A stretch of 64,000 nt of DNA from an uncultured Alphaproteobacteria bacterium (GTDB lineage Bacteria; Pseudomonadota; Alphaproteobacteria; HIMB59; GCA-002718135), in NCBI GenBank assembly GCA_902607435.1, contig CACLJX010000003.1:1-64000 (forward strand), given 5' to 3'. Each line of letters opens with the position of its first letter. Position 1 is the first letter of the stretch. Below are positions 9,099-17,760 of this stretch, in pieces. The notes beneath the pieces are model-generated. The model was not told the origin of the DNA and ran no database searches. It saw only the letters and a list, made by a program, of their open reading frames with translations. The position numbers and the translations under genes are program-made.

Positions 9099-9428
9099 AT
9101 GGCCCATCCTCTTAAAACTATAAGTAAACGATCAACATTTATTATGTTAAGAAAAAAAGGAGAGTTCATACATGGAAAAGCTTTTAATCTTCAAATCTTA
9201 CAAGACTCAAGTTTGGAAGGTATTGTATTTGTTGGCTTCACAGCTACGAAGAAATTGGGAAAGTCAGTAAAAAGAAACAAGGCAAAAAGAATTATGCGAG
9301 AATTAGCAAGAAAAGTAATTACAAAATATGGTAAAATAAATTCATATTATGTGTTAATAGCAAAATCTTCAATTTTTGAAATTCCTTTTGACTTACAAGA
9401 AAATGAGCTAAAAAAATTAATTTCATGA
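9099..9428 (+). CDS. rnpA: Ribonuclease P protein component
   Basis: Basic protein cofactor of RNase P, which trims tRNA 5' ends. The LKTISKRSTF opening and the RNR motif (GKSVKRNKAKRIMRELAR, about residues 60-77) are diagnostic. The length of 109 is slightly short but complete. It overlaps yidD by 4 bases (ATGA), so it is coupled with the membrane-insertion genes that follow. Confidence 0.95.
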   Translation: MAHPLKTISKRSTFIMLRKKGEFIHGKAFNLQILQDSSLEGIVFVGFTATKKLGKSVKRNKAKRIMRELARKVITKYGKINSYYVLIAKSSIFEIPFDLQENELKKLIS

Positions 9429-9682
9429 TCAAAAAATTATTCAATATCTTAATTATTTATCCTATAATTTATGTTATTAAATTTTATCAATTAATTATAT
9501 CGCCTATTTTAAAAACTGATTGTCGATACTTGCCCACTTGTTCAGATTATTCGATATCAGCCTTAAAAGAACATGGATTATTTATAGGCATTTATTACTC
9601 TTCTAAAAGAATCTTATCATGTCATCCTTTTGGAGGAAAAGGTTTTGACCCTATTCCAAAAAAAACAAAGAAAAAGATATAA
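9425..9682 (+). CDS. yidD: Membrane protein insertion efficiency factor YidD
   Basis: Small amphipathic protein that helps YidC insert inner-membrane proteins. It shows the DUF37 signature: FYQLIISP, the Cys-rich CRYLPTCSDYSISALKEHG and the C-terminal CHPFGGKGFDPIP. Length is 85 residues. It sits between rnpA (4-base overlap) and yidC (2 bases later), the standard place. Confidence 0.95.
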   Translation: MIKKLFNILIIYPIIYVIKFYQLIISPILKTDCRYLPTCSDYSISALKEHGLFIGIYYSSKRILSCHPFGGKGFDPIPKKTKKKI

Positions 9683-9684
9683 AT

Positions 9685-11424
9685 ATGGGAGATCAAAAAA
9701 ATTTATTTTTAGCTATTGGATTATCTGTTGCTATTATCATTATATTTCAATTTTTATTTCCACAACAAACTGCAATGTCTCCTCAAATTCAAAATGAGAC
9801 CACTCAAATACAACCATCAACCTCCATTGATCAAACTCAACAAATAAGTGAAGGCATTACAAAAACTAAAGAAGAAATTATTACATTAAATAATCGTGTT
9901 TCTATTAATACACCTTCCCTTAAAGGTTCTATTAATCTAAGAGGTGCAATTTTAGATGATTTAGTTTTATTAAATTATAATGAATCTCTGGATAAGAATT
10001 CAAAAAAAATTAATCTTTTCTTACCTGATCAAACAGCTAATCCTTATTTTATTGAATTAGGTTGGAAATCACTTGCAAATGATTCAACTCATACCCCTTT
10101 ACCAGATTTAAACTCAGAGTGGAATACAACTTCAACCTCCTTAACTCCAAACTCTCCTATTACATTAAATTGGACTAATAAAGACAATATAACTTTTAAA
10201 ATTCGTTTTGAAGTTGATGAAAATTATTTATTTCAAGTAACACAAGAAATTGAAAATAATAGCACAAAAACTTTAGAAGTTTTTCCTTACAGATTGATAA
10301 AAAGAATTAATTTACCCGATACAATTAATTTTTTCATACTACATGAAGGATTAATTAGCTTATTTAATGATGAGTTATTAGAAAAAAAATACAAACATTT
10401 ATCTGCTGATTGTTCAGTAACTCAACAAATAAAAAAAATATTTTGTGATCAAAAAGCCACAGGAGGTTGGTTAGGTTTTACTGATAAATATTGGATGTCG
10501 GCATTAATTCCAGATCAAAATGAATCAATAAATGTTAATTATCGACACAATAATAATGGTAGAGATAATTTCCGAGCTGGTTATGCAGGACAAATAGTTA
10601 ACATTCAACCTGGTACAAATCATAAGTATACAGGCAAAATATTTGCAGGAGCTAAAGTATTAAAAATACTAAAAAAGTATCAAAAAATACATAATATTAC
10701 ACGTTTTGATGATGCTATAGATTGGGGGTGGTTTAGTTTTTTAACTAAACCAATTTTTATAGCAATCAATTGGTTTTATGGTCATGCTGGTAATTTTGGT
10801 ATTGCCATTATTGCTTTTACTTTTTTAATGCGATTAATATTGTTTCCACTTGCACACACCTCCTTTAAATCTATGGCTAAGATGAAAAAACTTCAACCAG
10901 AAATGCAAAGATTGAAAGAAACTTATCCAGATGATCGACAAAAAATGCAACAAGCCTTGATGGCTCTTTATAAAAAAGAGGGAGCCAATCCTATTGCTGG
11001 TTGTTTGCCTATTGTGGTTCAAATACCAATCTTTTTCTCTTTATATAAAGTTCTATTTGTTACGATTGAAATGTACCATGCCCCTTTTTATGGATGGATT
11101 CATGATCTCTCAGCTCCTGATCCTTTGGGTTTGCTAACTTTATTTGGTCTTATTAAATGGAATGTTCCAGATATTCTTTCACTTATTAATATTGGCATAC
11201 TCCCTATTTTTATGGGTTTTACCATGTGGTTGCAACAAAAACTAAATCCCGCACCTGCTGATCCCACACAAGCAAGAATTTTTGCTATACTTCCTTTTGT
11301 GTTTACTTTCATATTAGCAGGTTTTGCAGCCGGTCTTGTACTTTATTGGGCAGTCAATAATATTTTGTCAATTTCTCAACAGTGGTTAATTCAAAGAAAA
11401 ATTTTAGCTAAAAAAAATGACTGA
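9685..11424 (+). CDS. yidC: Membrane protein insertase YidC
   Basis: Inserts and folds inner-membrane proteins alone or with SecYEG. One N-terminal helix (residues 7-24) is followed by a Gln/Thr-rich linker and the large periplasmic beta domain (about 60-345). The conserved five-helix insertase core runs from GWFSFLTKPIFIAINWFYG through RLILFPLAHTSFKSMAKMKKLQPE, the hydrophilic-groove region and GLVLYWAVNNILSISQQWLIQR. Length 579 is typical of Gram-negative YidC. Its end overlaps engB by 8 bases. Confidence 0.97.
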   Translation: MGDQKNLFLAIGLSVAIIIIFQFLFPQQTAMSPQIQNETTQIQPSTSIDQTQQISEGITKTKEEIITLNNRVSINTPSLKGSINLRGAILDDLVLLNYNESLDKNSKKINLFLPDQTANPYFIELGWKSLANDSTHTPLPDLNSEWNTTSTSLTPNSPITLNWTNKDNITFKIRFEVDENYLFQVTQEIENNSTKTLEVFPYRLIKRINLPDTINFFILHEGLISLFNDELLEKKYKHLSADCSVTQQIKKIFCDQKATGGWLGFTDKYWMSALIPDQNESINVNYRHNNNGRDNFRAGYAGQIVNIQPGTNHKYTGKIFAGAKVLKILKKYQKIHNITRFDDAIDWGWFSFLTKPIFIAINWFYGHAGNFGIAIIAFTFLMRLILFPLAHTSFKSMAKMKKLQPEMQRLKETYPDDRQKMQQALMALYKKEGANPIAGCLPIVVQIPIFFSLYKVLFVTIEMYHAPFYGWIHDLSAPDPLGLLTLFGLIKWNVPDILSLINIGILPIFMGFTMWLQQKLNPAPADPTQARIFAILPFVFTFILAGFAAGLVLYWAVNNILSISQQWLIQRKILAKKND

Positions 11425-12046
11425 TGCTAGTCGCTTCTTAAATATTTTTTTTTCTAAAAATAATTTTATTGGTTCTTTTAACGAAGTACAAAATATCCCA
11501 AATAAACATCTACCAGAATGTTGCTTTTTAGGACGCTCCAATGTTGGTAAATCAAGTATAATTAACGCAATAACAAAATCTAAAAAACTAGCCAAAACTA
11601 GTAAAACACCAGGAAGAACTCAGGCAGTAAATTTATTTGAAATAAACAAAAAAATAAATATTGTTGATTTGCCTGGTTATGGTTATGCTAAGATTTCAAT
11701 AAATATTCGTGATCAACTTCAACATTTAACTAAGTCCTATCTAACACAAAGAAATAATTTAAAAAAAATTTTTATTTTAATAGATTGTAAGTTAGGAATA
11801 AAAAATTTAGATATTTACAATTTTGATTTTATTGCAAATTCAAATAAGCTTTTTTCTATAATATTAACTAAGATTGATAAAAACTCTAAAAATTTTATAA
11901 ATGAACAAAAAAATTCACTTTTTTCTTTAATGAAGAATTACCCAAACAATTTTTCTAATATTTATGTTTCTAGCAGCAATAAAAATATAGGAATATTAGA
12001 TATACAAAAAGATATATATAATTTATCAAAAAACTATGAAATTTGA
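11417..12046 (+). CDS. engB: Ribosome biogenesis GTP-binding protein YihA/YsxC (EngB)
   Basis: TRAFAC GTPase needed for assembly of the 50S subunit. G1 is GRSNVGKSSIINAI (residues about 36-49), G2 the TPGRTQ loop, G3 DLPGYGYAKI, G4 LTKIDK and G5 VSSSNK, so all nucleotide-binding motifs are present. Length 209 is normal. It overlaps both neighbours, yidC by 8 and argB by 11 bases, and is therefore part of a tightly packed operon. Confidence 0.96.
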   Translation: MTDASRFLNIFFSKNNFIGSFNEVQNIPNKHLPECCFLGRSNVGKSSIINAITKSKKLAKTSKTPGRTQAVNLFEINKKINIVDLPGYGYAKISINIRDQLQHLTKSYLTQRNNLKKIFILIDCKLGIKNLDIYNFDFIANSNKLFSIILTKIDKNSKNFINEQKNSLFSLMKNYPNNFSNIYVSSSNKNIGILDIQKDIYNLSKNYEI

Positions 12047-12947
12047 TTTTTTGTCAGAAAGTGATCAAGCGTATTATATTCACAAAGCATCAACTCTTGT
12101 TGAAGCTTTGCCTTATATTCGTGAACATACTGGAAAAAACATAGTTATTAAATACGGTGGTCACGCAATGGGAGAGCCCAAACTTGCTAAAAATTTTTCA
12201 AAAGATATTGCCCTTTTAAAAGAGATTGGAATTAAACCTATCATTGTTCATGGTGGTGGTCCTCAAATTGGACAAATGTTAAAGAATAAAAATATTAAAA
12301 GCAATTTTATTGAAGGATTGCGTGTTACCGATATAGAAACTGTAAAGATTGTTGAAAAAGTTCTTTCTCAAGAAATAAATAAACAAATTGTTGATAACAT
12401 CAATGTTACTGGAGGAAAAGCTTTCGGAATTTCAGGACATCAGCAGGGTTTAATTAGCGCTGAAAAAATCCAAATGATAGTCAAAGAAAGTGATTCAAAT
12501 ATTGAAAAATTATTAGATTTAGGTTTTGTTGGCAAACCAACCAGTGTAAATTCAAAAATTATTGAGGATAAAATCAAAGAAGGATTAATCCCTGTTATTG
12601 CTCCTCTAGGTAGGGATAAAAACAAGAATATTTACAATATCAATGCTGATACTGTTGCAGGAATTATAGCTGGAACAATGAAAGCAAGTAAATTACTTTT
12701 GTTAACTGATGTAGCGGGAATACTGGATCAAGAAAAAAAACTAATACCATCTTTATCTGTCAATGAAGCAAAAAAAATTGTTAACAAAGATTTTATTAGT
12801 GGTGGAATGAAACCTAAAATTCAAACATGTATTGATGCTATTGATCAAGGTGTCAAACAAGCAACAATATTAGATGGTCGCATTCCTCATTCTTTAATTT
12901 TAGAATTATTTACAGAACATGGTATAGGAACACAAATTTACTCCTAA
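12036..12947 (+). CDS. argB: Acetylglutamate kinase
   Basis: Second step of arginine synthesis, phosphorylating N-acetylglutamate. The amino-acid-kinase fold is shown by IVIKYGGHAMG near the N-terminus, the HGGGPQIG substrate loop, NINADTVAGIIAG and SGGMKPKI near the C-terminus. The N-terminal extension before IVIKYGG resembles that of arginine-sensitive hexameric enzymes, so feedback inhibition is plausible. In alphaproteobacteria argB commonly lies between engB and the HAD-dapD-dapE genes, as here. Confidence 0.97.
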   Translation: MKFDFLSESDQAYYIHKASTLVEALPYIREHTGKNIVIKYGGHAMGEPKLAKNFSKDIALLKEIGIKPIIVHGGGPQIGQMLKNKNIKSNFIEGLRVTDIETVKIVEKVLSQEINKQIVDNINVTGGKAFGISGHQQGLISAEKIQMIVKESDSNIEKLLDLGFVGKPTSVNSKIIEDKIKEGLIPVIAPLGRDKNKNIYNINADTVAGIIAGTMKASKLLLLTDVAGILDQEKKLIPSLSVNEAKKIVNKDFISGGMKPKIQTCIDAIDQGVKQATILDGRIPHSLILELFTEHGIGTQIYS

Positions 12948-12952
12948 ACATA

Positions 12953-13627
12953 ATGCTGCAAAATAATAAAATTGATACCTGGATATTTGATTTGGATAAT
13001 ACACTCTACTCAGCGGATAGTGGTATTTTTCAACAAGTGCACAAATTGATGGGAAAATTTATTGTAGAACATTTAAAGGTCGATATAAATAAAGCAAAAA
13101 ACATACAACGTAGATACTATAAACAACATGGTACAACTCTAAGAGGTTTAATGGATAATCATGGCATAGATCCTGATTCTTTTTTAGAAGAGGTTCATAA
13201 TTTAGATTATTCTATAGTTAGTCCTAATTTGAAACTAGCAAAGAATTTAGAGAATTTAAATGGAAAAAAATTTATTTTTACAAATGCAAATAAAAAACAC
13301 GCTGATATTATATTAGATAAACTACAAATAACTAATCTATTTGAAGGAATATTTGATATTAAAATGGCAAATTATATTCCTAAGCCCGAAATTCAAACAT
13401 ATGAAAAACTGATAGAAACATATAATATAAATCCAAACAAAACGATTATGTTTGATGATATAGCAAAAAATCTTGTCCCCGCATCCAAAATAGGATTCAC
13501 AACTGTATGGATTGATGTTGGTCATGAAAATTTTAGTGATGATATAGCTTCTTCTAAAAAATATTTAGATCATCAAACAAAAGATTTATCTAATTGGTTA
13601 AGTAATATCAATATGAGGTCAACATGA
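12953..13627 (+). CDS. HAD-superfamily hydrolase, pyrimidine 5'-nucleotidase type
   Basis: HAD phosphatase of the SDT1/pyrimidine 5'-nucleotidase subfamily. Motif I is FDLDNTLYSADSGIF (nucleophile Asp and acid/base Asp), motif II is FTNANKKHA, and motif IV is MFDDIAKNLVPA. The residue after DNTLY and the helical cap match the alphaproteobacterial family found between argB and dapD. The exact nucleotide substrate cannot be read from sequence. The last four bases overlap dapD (ATGA). Confidence 0.85.
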   Translation: MLQNNKIDTWIFDLDNTLYSADSGIFQQVHKLMGKFIVEHLKVDINKAKNIQRRYYKQHGTTLRGLMDNHGIDPDSFLEEVHNLDYSIVSPNLKLAKNLENLNGKKFIFTNANKKHADIILDKLQITNLFEGIFDIKMANYIPKPEIQTYEKLIETYNINPNKTIMFDDIAKNLVPASKIGFTTVWIDVGHENFSDDIASSKKYLDHQTKDLSNWLSNINMRST

Positions 13628-14454
13628 GTAATGCTGAAAAAATTATAAATGATGCTTGGGAAAATAAGGATATAATCACTCAAAATTCTGAAGAATCAAT
13701 AATTAATGCAATAAATCAAATAATTGAAGATCTAGATCAAGGAAAAGCACGCGTAGCAGAAAAGATTAATGGAAAGTGGATTACTCACCAACATATTAAA
13801 AAAGCTATAATGTTAAGTTTCAAAATCCATGGAATGGAAGCTTTGTCAGGACCTTATAGTTCTTGGTATGACAAAGCTCATCTGGTCAAAGGAAAAACTG
13901 CAGGGTGGACCAAAGAAGATTTTGTAAAAGCTGGTTTTAGAATGGTTCCTAATACGCCTGTAAGAAAAGGATCTTACATTGCTAAGAATGTTGTTCTGAT
14001 GCCATGCTTTATTAATATAGGAGCATACATTGGATCTGGAACTATGATGGATACATTTTCAAGGGCTGGGTCTTGCTGCCAAATTGGGAAGAACTGTCAC
14101 ATATCAGCAGGAAGTGGAGTTGGGGGTGTGCTAGAACCTGCTCAAGCTCTTCCAACAATAATTGAAGACAACGTTTTTCTTGGAGCAATGTCAGAAGTTG
14201 TTGAAGGTGTAATTGTAGGTGAAGGGTCAGTGCTTAGCATGGGTATGTGTATCGGACAATCAACAAAAATCGTTGATAGAAAAACTGGCGAGACTACATA
14301 TGGGAAAATACCACCTTATTCTGTTCTTGTACCTGGTTCATTGCCAGATAAAAAAAATCCTATGGCACCCTCATTAAATTGTGCCGTTATAATTAAACAA
14401 GTTGATGAAAAAACAAGATCAAAAACATCTATTAATGATTTATTACGTGACTGA
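13624..14454 (+). CDS. dapD: 2,3,4,5-tetrahydropyridine-2,6-dicarboxylate N-succinyltransferase
   Basis: Adds succinyl from succinyl-CoA to the lysine/diaminopimelate precursor. An N-terminal helical domain (residues 1-100) precedes a left-handed beta-helix made of hexapeptide repeats (VLMPCFINIGAYIGSGTMMDTF, QIGKNCHISAGSGVGGVLEP, VFLGAMSEVVEGVIVGEGS). Length 276 is standard. It overlaps the HAD gene by 4 bases and dapE by one base (TGATGA), forming the succinylase branch unit. Confidence 0.97.
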   Translation: MSNAEKIINDAWENKDIITQNSEESIINAINQIIEDLDQGKARVAEKINGKWITHQHIKKAIMLSFKIHGMEALSGPYSSWYDKAHLVKGKTAGWTKEDFVKAGFRMVPNTPVRKGSYIAKNVVLMPCFINIGAYIGSGTMMDTFSRAGSCCQIGKNCHISAGSGVGGVLEPAQALPTIIEDNVFLGAMSEVVEGVIVGEGSVLSMGMCIGQSTKIVDRKTGETTYGKIPPYSVLVPGSLPDKKNPMAPSLNCAVIIKQVDEKTRSKTSINDLLRD

Positions 14455-15635
14455 TGAATAATATAAATTTTGACCCAATAGAATTAACTCAAGCCTTAGT
14501 AAGGTGTCAAAGTGTTACGCCAGCTGATAATGGCGCCCTTGATATTGTAGAAAATCATTTAACTCATTTAGGTTTTCTATGTACTCGACTTCCTTTTTCT
14601 GAGATTAATTATGATGACATTGATAATTTATTTTCAAGTATTGGTTCAACAGGAAAAAATTTAGCTTTTGCAGGACACACAGATGTTGTACCGCCTGGAA
14701 ATGAATCATCTTGGAAATACCCGCCATTTTCAGCAACTATAGACGGAGATAAGTTATATGGAAGAGGATCTGAAGACATGAAAAGTAATATTGCATGCTT
14801 CATTTCAGCTACAAATGATTTTATTAATAAACATGGCAGAGATTTTAATGGACAAATATCATTTATTATAACTGGTGATGAAGAAAAAAAAGCTGTTAAC
14901 GGAACAATCAAAATGATGGAGTGGGCTAAGAAAAATAACATAACCTTTAATCATTGTATTGTCGGTGAACCAACTTCAAATAAACAAATGGGCGACAAAA
15001 TAAAGATTGGAAGAAGAGGTTCAATTAGTTTTTTTTTGACAGTAAAAGGTGTACAAGGTCATACCGCTAGTTCTCATCGTGCAGAAAATCCAGCGCATCA
15101 TCTAATTACTATGTTACAAAAAATTATTTCTACACCCTTAGATTCAGGCAATGAATACTTTCTTCCAAGCTCTATCCAAATACCAACTTTTGACATTAGC
15201 AATCCTGCAGTAAATGTAATTCCTGAAACAGCAAGAGCTACAATCAATATTCGCTTTAATGACCAGCATACTAGTGAGAGTTTAATAAAATGGATGCAAA
15301 AACATATTGACGAAATATTTAAACCTTTGGAAAATGCTAGTTGCACATTTACTTGTGATGAAACTGGTGAATCTTTTCTAACTAAGCCTGGAGAATTGAC
15401 TACATTAATGTCAAAATCAATTTCAGAAGTAACCGGCCAAAATATAGAACCTGAGCTAGCCACAGATGGAGGAACTTCTGATGCACGGTTTATAAAGGAT
15501 TATTGCGAGGTAGCAGAACTTGGAATTAGAAATCAAACATTACATCAAGTAGATGAATTTGTATATCTATCTGACATAGAAGAATTAAAAAAAATTTATT
15601 TTCGAATAATTGAAAACTATTTTGAAAAAAATTAA
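14454..15635 (+). CDS. dapE: Succinyl-diaminopimelate desuccinylase
   Basis: Di-zinc M20 hydrolase that releases LL-diaminopimelate for lysine and peptidoglycan. Metal ligands appear in FAGHTDVVPPG, GRGSEDMKSN (bridging Asp), the GDEE catalytic/ligand pair and EPTSNK. The dimerisation (lid) domain lies in the middle, from RGSISFFLTVKG to about residue 290, and the final His ligand is near the C-terminus. The stop overlaps the convergent dehydrogenase stop by 4 bases. Confidence 0.96.
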   Translation: MNNINFDPIELTQALVRCQSVTPADNGALDIVENHLTHLGFLCTRLPFSEINYDDIDNLFSSIGSTGKNLAFAGHTDVVPPGNESSWKYPPFSATIDGDKLYGRGSEDMKSNIACFISATNDFINKHGRDFNGQISFIITGDEEKKAVNGTIKMMEWAKKNNITFNHCIVGEPTSNKQMGDKIKIGRRGSISFFLTVKGVQGHTASSHRAENPAHHLITMLQKIISTPLDSGNEYFLPSSIQIPTFDISNPAVNVIPETARATINIRFNDQHTSESLIKWMQKHIDEIFKPLENASCTFTCDETGESFLTKPGELTTLMSKSISEVTGQNIEPELATDGGTSDARFIKDYCEVAELGIRNQTLHQVDEFVYLSDIEELKKIYFRIIENYFEKN

Positions 15636-16567
15636 TAACCTTTAACAAGATTTATATCATTTTTTATTCTGCCATTTTTTAAATATTCACAATATTTAGA
15701 ATACATATATTCCACTGCTGTATCTATTGCTGTTATACTAGCAATATGAGGAGTAATGATCACATTAGACATTTTCCACAATGGATTTGATTTTAAAAGT
15801 GGTTCTTTCTCAAATACATCTAAAGATACATAAAATTGTTTGTTTTTTTTTAAATGTATAGTTAAGTCTTTCTCATTTAACGTAGACCCTCTACCTACAT
15901 TGATTAATAATGATTTTTTTTTCATTGCCCGTAAAAAAAATTTATTAATCATATGTTTAGTTTCTTGAGTAGAAGGAAGCATGTTGACAACTACATTACT
16001 ATTATGAAGAAATTTCTTTAAATTATTTTTATTATATAAAACCGGAAAAGAATAATTTTTTATTGGTTTTGAGTATTTAAAACCAATGACATTATATCCA
16101 AGTTTTTTTAATTGACTACTAGTAAATGAACCCAAAAAACCAAGGCCAAGAATGCCAATTGTTATATCTTGATTTAGAATAGGCTCTATGTCTTCTATCC
16201 ATTTTTTTCTCTGTTGCGCATTTAGGTATGTATTTAAATTCAATTGATAAAATAATAGTTGTGATAAAACATGATTTGCCATTCTTTCTGCCATAACTTT
16301 GTCTTTAAGTCTTATGATTGGTTGACTGCGATAATTGGAAAGATTTAAGATATGATCAACTCCAGCTCCTAGTGAAAATAAAACTTTTACATTTTTCATT
16401 TCTTTTAAAATATTATTTGGTAAGTTCCAAATAATAGCAAATTTTATTTTTGATAAATGTGGTTTATCTTGAAGAGTAAATATTTTTTCATTCTTAAACT
16501 TTTTCTTTATTTCAATAAACCACTGATTTTGATTATGCCATGGACAGTAAAAAAGTATACTCATCAA
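15632..16567 (-). CDS. D-2-hydroxyacid dehydrogenase, GhrA-like (glyoxylate/hydroxypyruvate reductase)
   Basis: NAD(P)-dependent reductase. The nucleotide-binding Rossmann core shows GILGLGFLGSFTSSQLKKLGY. The catalytic Arg lies in INVGRGSTLNEKDL, the Glu in DVFEKEPL and the His in ITPHIAS, so the active-site triad is intact. The overall shape and the SLGAGVDHIL block match the GhrA subfamily rather than formate or phosphoglycerate dehydrogenases. It follows the glycosyltransferase gene by 3 bases. The physiological substrate is probably glyoxylate or hydroxypyruvate (inference). Confidence 0.82.
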   Translation of the reverse strand: MMSILFYCPWHNQNQWFIEIKKKFKNEKIFTLQDKPHLSKIKFAIIWNLPNNILKEMKNVKVLFSLGAGVDHILNLSNYRSQPIIRLKDKVMAERMANHVLSQLLFYQLNLNTYLNAQQRKKWIEDIEPILNQDITIGILGLGFLGSFTSSQLKKLGYNVIGFKYSKPIKNYSFPVLYNKNNLKKFLHNSNVVVNMLPSTQETKHMINKFFLRAMKKKSLLINVGRGSTLNEKDLTIHLKKNKQFYVSLDVFEKEPLLKSNPLWKMSNVIITPHIASITAIDTAVEYMYSKYCEYLKNGRIKNDINLVKGY

Positions 16568-16570
16568 TAA

Positions 16571-17671
16571 TTAATTATTTATTAAAGAAAGATATTTTTT
16601 TGAAACAATTTCCCAAGTAAATTCTTCAACGGCTCGTTTTTTAGCATTTGATCCTAAAAGGTTTAGTTTTTCTTTATTAGACAATAAGTTATAAAGTACA
16701 GAACTAAAATCTGCTTCGTCATTAACAATTAAACCTGTTTTTTCATGCAATACTGCCTCAGGCGTCCCTCCTATATTTGATGCAATTGAAGGAACACCAA
16801 AAAATGCTGCTTCTAAATAAGCAATGCCAAATCCTTCAATAGATCTATTATTGCTTTCATCCAATGTTGGCATAACCATTAAATCAGAATTTTCATATAA
16901 ATATTTTTTTTGTTTATCAGTTAATATACCAGTAAAATTAACATTTTTATCTAAATCAGATTTTTTAATAATTTTTTTTAAATTTGATTTTTCAATTCCT
17001 TCTCCTGCTATTAAATACTTAATTTCAGGAAATTTTTGTCTCAATTTTTTTAAAGCTTCTAAAATCTTAATATGCCCTTTTCTTTTTTCTAATCTTGAAA
17101 GCGTAATTAAAACGGGTTCACCTGAAATTTGCATAAATTTATCAGATTGAACTACTCTTAAATCTTCTGCTCCAGGGTAAACAAATTTTATTTGACCCTT
17201 ATCTTGAATAATATTTTTTATAAGATTAGTAGTATAATTTGAGTTAGGAATGATTGTTGTTACCTTTTCAAGTGTATTAGTGATACGTTTTAATTTACTT
17301 GCTTTGTCTGATAAAAGTTCATTACCATGAGCTAAACATGCTACAGGAATTTTTTTGACATTTAGGTAATCAACAACAAGTTCCAAACTTTTCCAAGTAT
17401 CAGCTAAAACTAATTTAACTTGAGTGGATTCGATAAAAGTTTTTAATTCTTTAATTTTTTTTCGTCGTCGAAAAAATTTTAAACCAGCAAATCTTCTGAT
17501 TAAAATAATATCTTTATATTTGTTATCATAAATAGCATCATTAATAATATTATGACGATCAGCAAATACAATTACTTTATTTTTTTTTCCTAAACTTAAA
17601 GCAAGATTGCTAACTAAGGATTCAATTCCTCCAACTCTACTAGGAAAACACTGGGTGAGAATAATATACAT
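16571..17671 (-). CDS. Glycosyltransferase family 4 protein
   Basis: GT-B fold transferase. The N-terminal FPSRVGGIESLVSNLA is the glycine-rich acceptor loop. The C-terminal donor site has LSRLEKRKGHIKILEAL and the E-x7-E block EGFGIAYLEAAFFGVPSIAS. Such enzymes build lipopolysaccharide, exopolysaccharide or lipid-linked glycans from nucleotide sugars at the inner face of the membrane. No polysaccharide cluster surrounds it, so the product is unknown. It is likely co-transcribed with the downstream dehydrogenase. Confidence 0.85.
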   Translation of the reverse strand: MYIILTQCFPSRVGGIESLVSNLALSLGKKNKVIVFADRHNIINDAIYDNKYKDIILIRRFAGLKFFRRRKKIKELKTFIESTQVKLVLADTWKSLELVVDYLNVKKIPVACLAHGNELLSDKASKLKRITNTLEKVTTIIPNSNYTTNLIKNIIQDKGQIKFVYPGAEDLRVVQSDKFMQISGEPVLITLSRLEKRKGHIKILEALKKLRQKFPEIKYLIAGEGIEKSNLKKIIKKSDLDKNVNFTGILTDKQKKYLYENSDLMVMPTLDESNNRSIEGFGIAYLEAAFFGVPSIASNIGGTPEAVLHEKTGLIVNDEADFSSVLYNLLSNKEKLNLLGSNAKKRAVEEFTWEIVSKKYLSLINN

Positions 17672-17760
17672 TATTAAATATTAATTAAAATTTTTGATAA
17701 GCTTACGCAATTATTTTATACCAGTCTACTATAATGAATTTAAATGTAATAACACATTCT

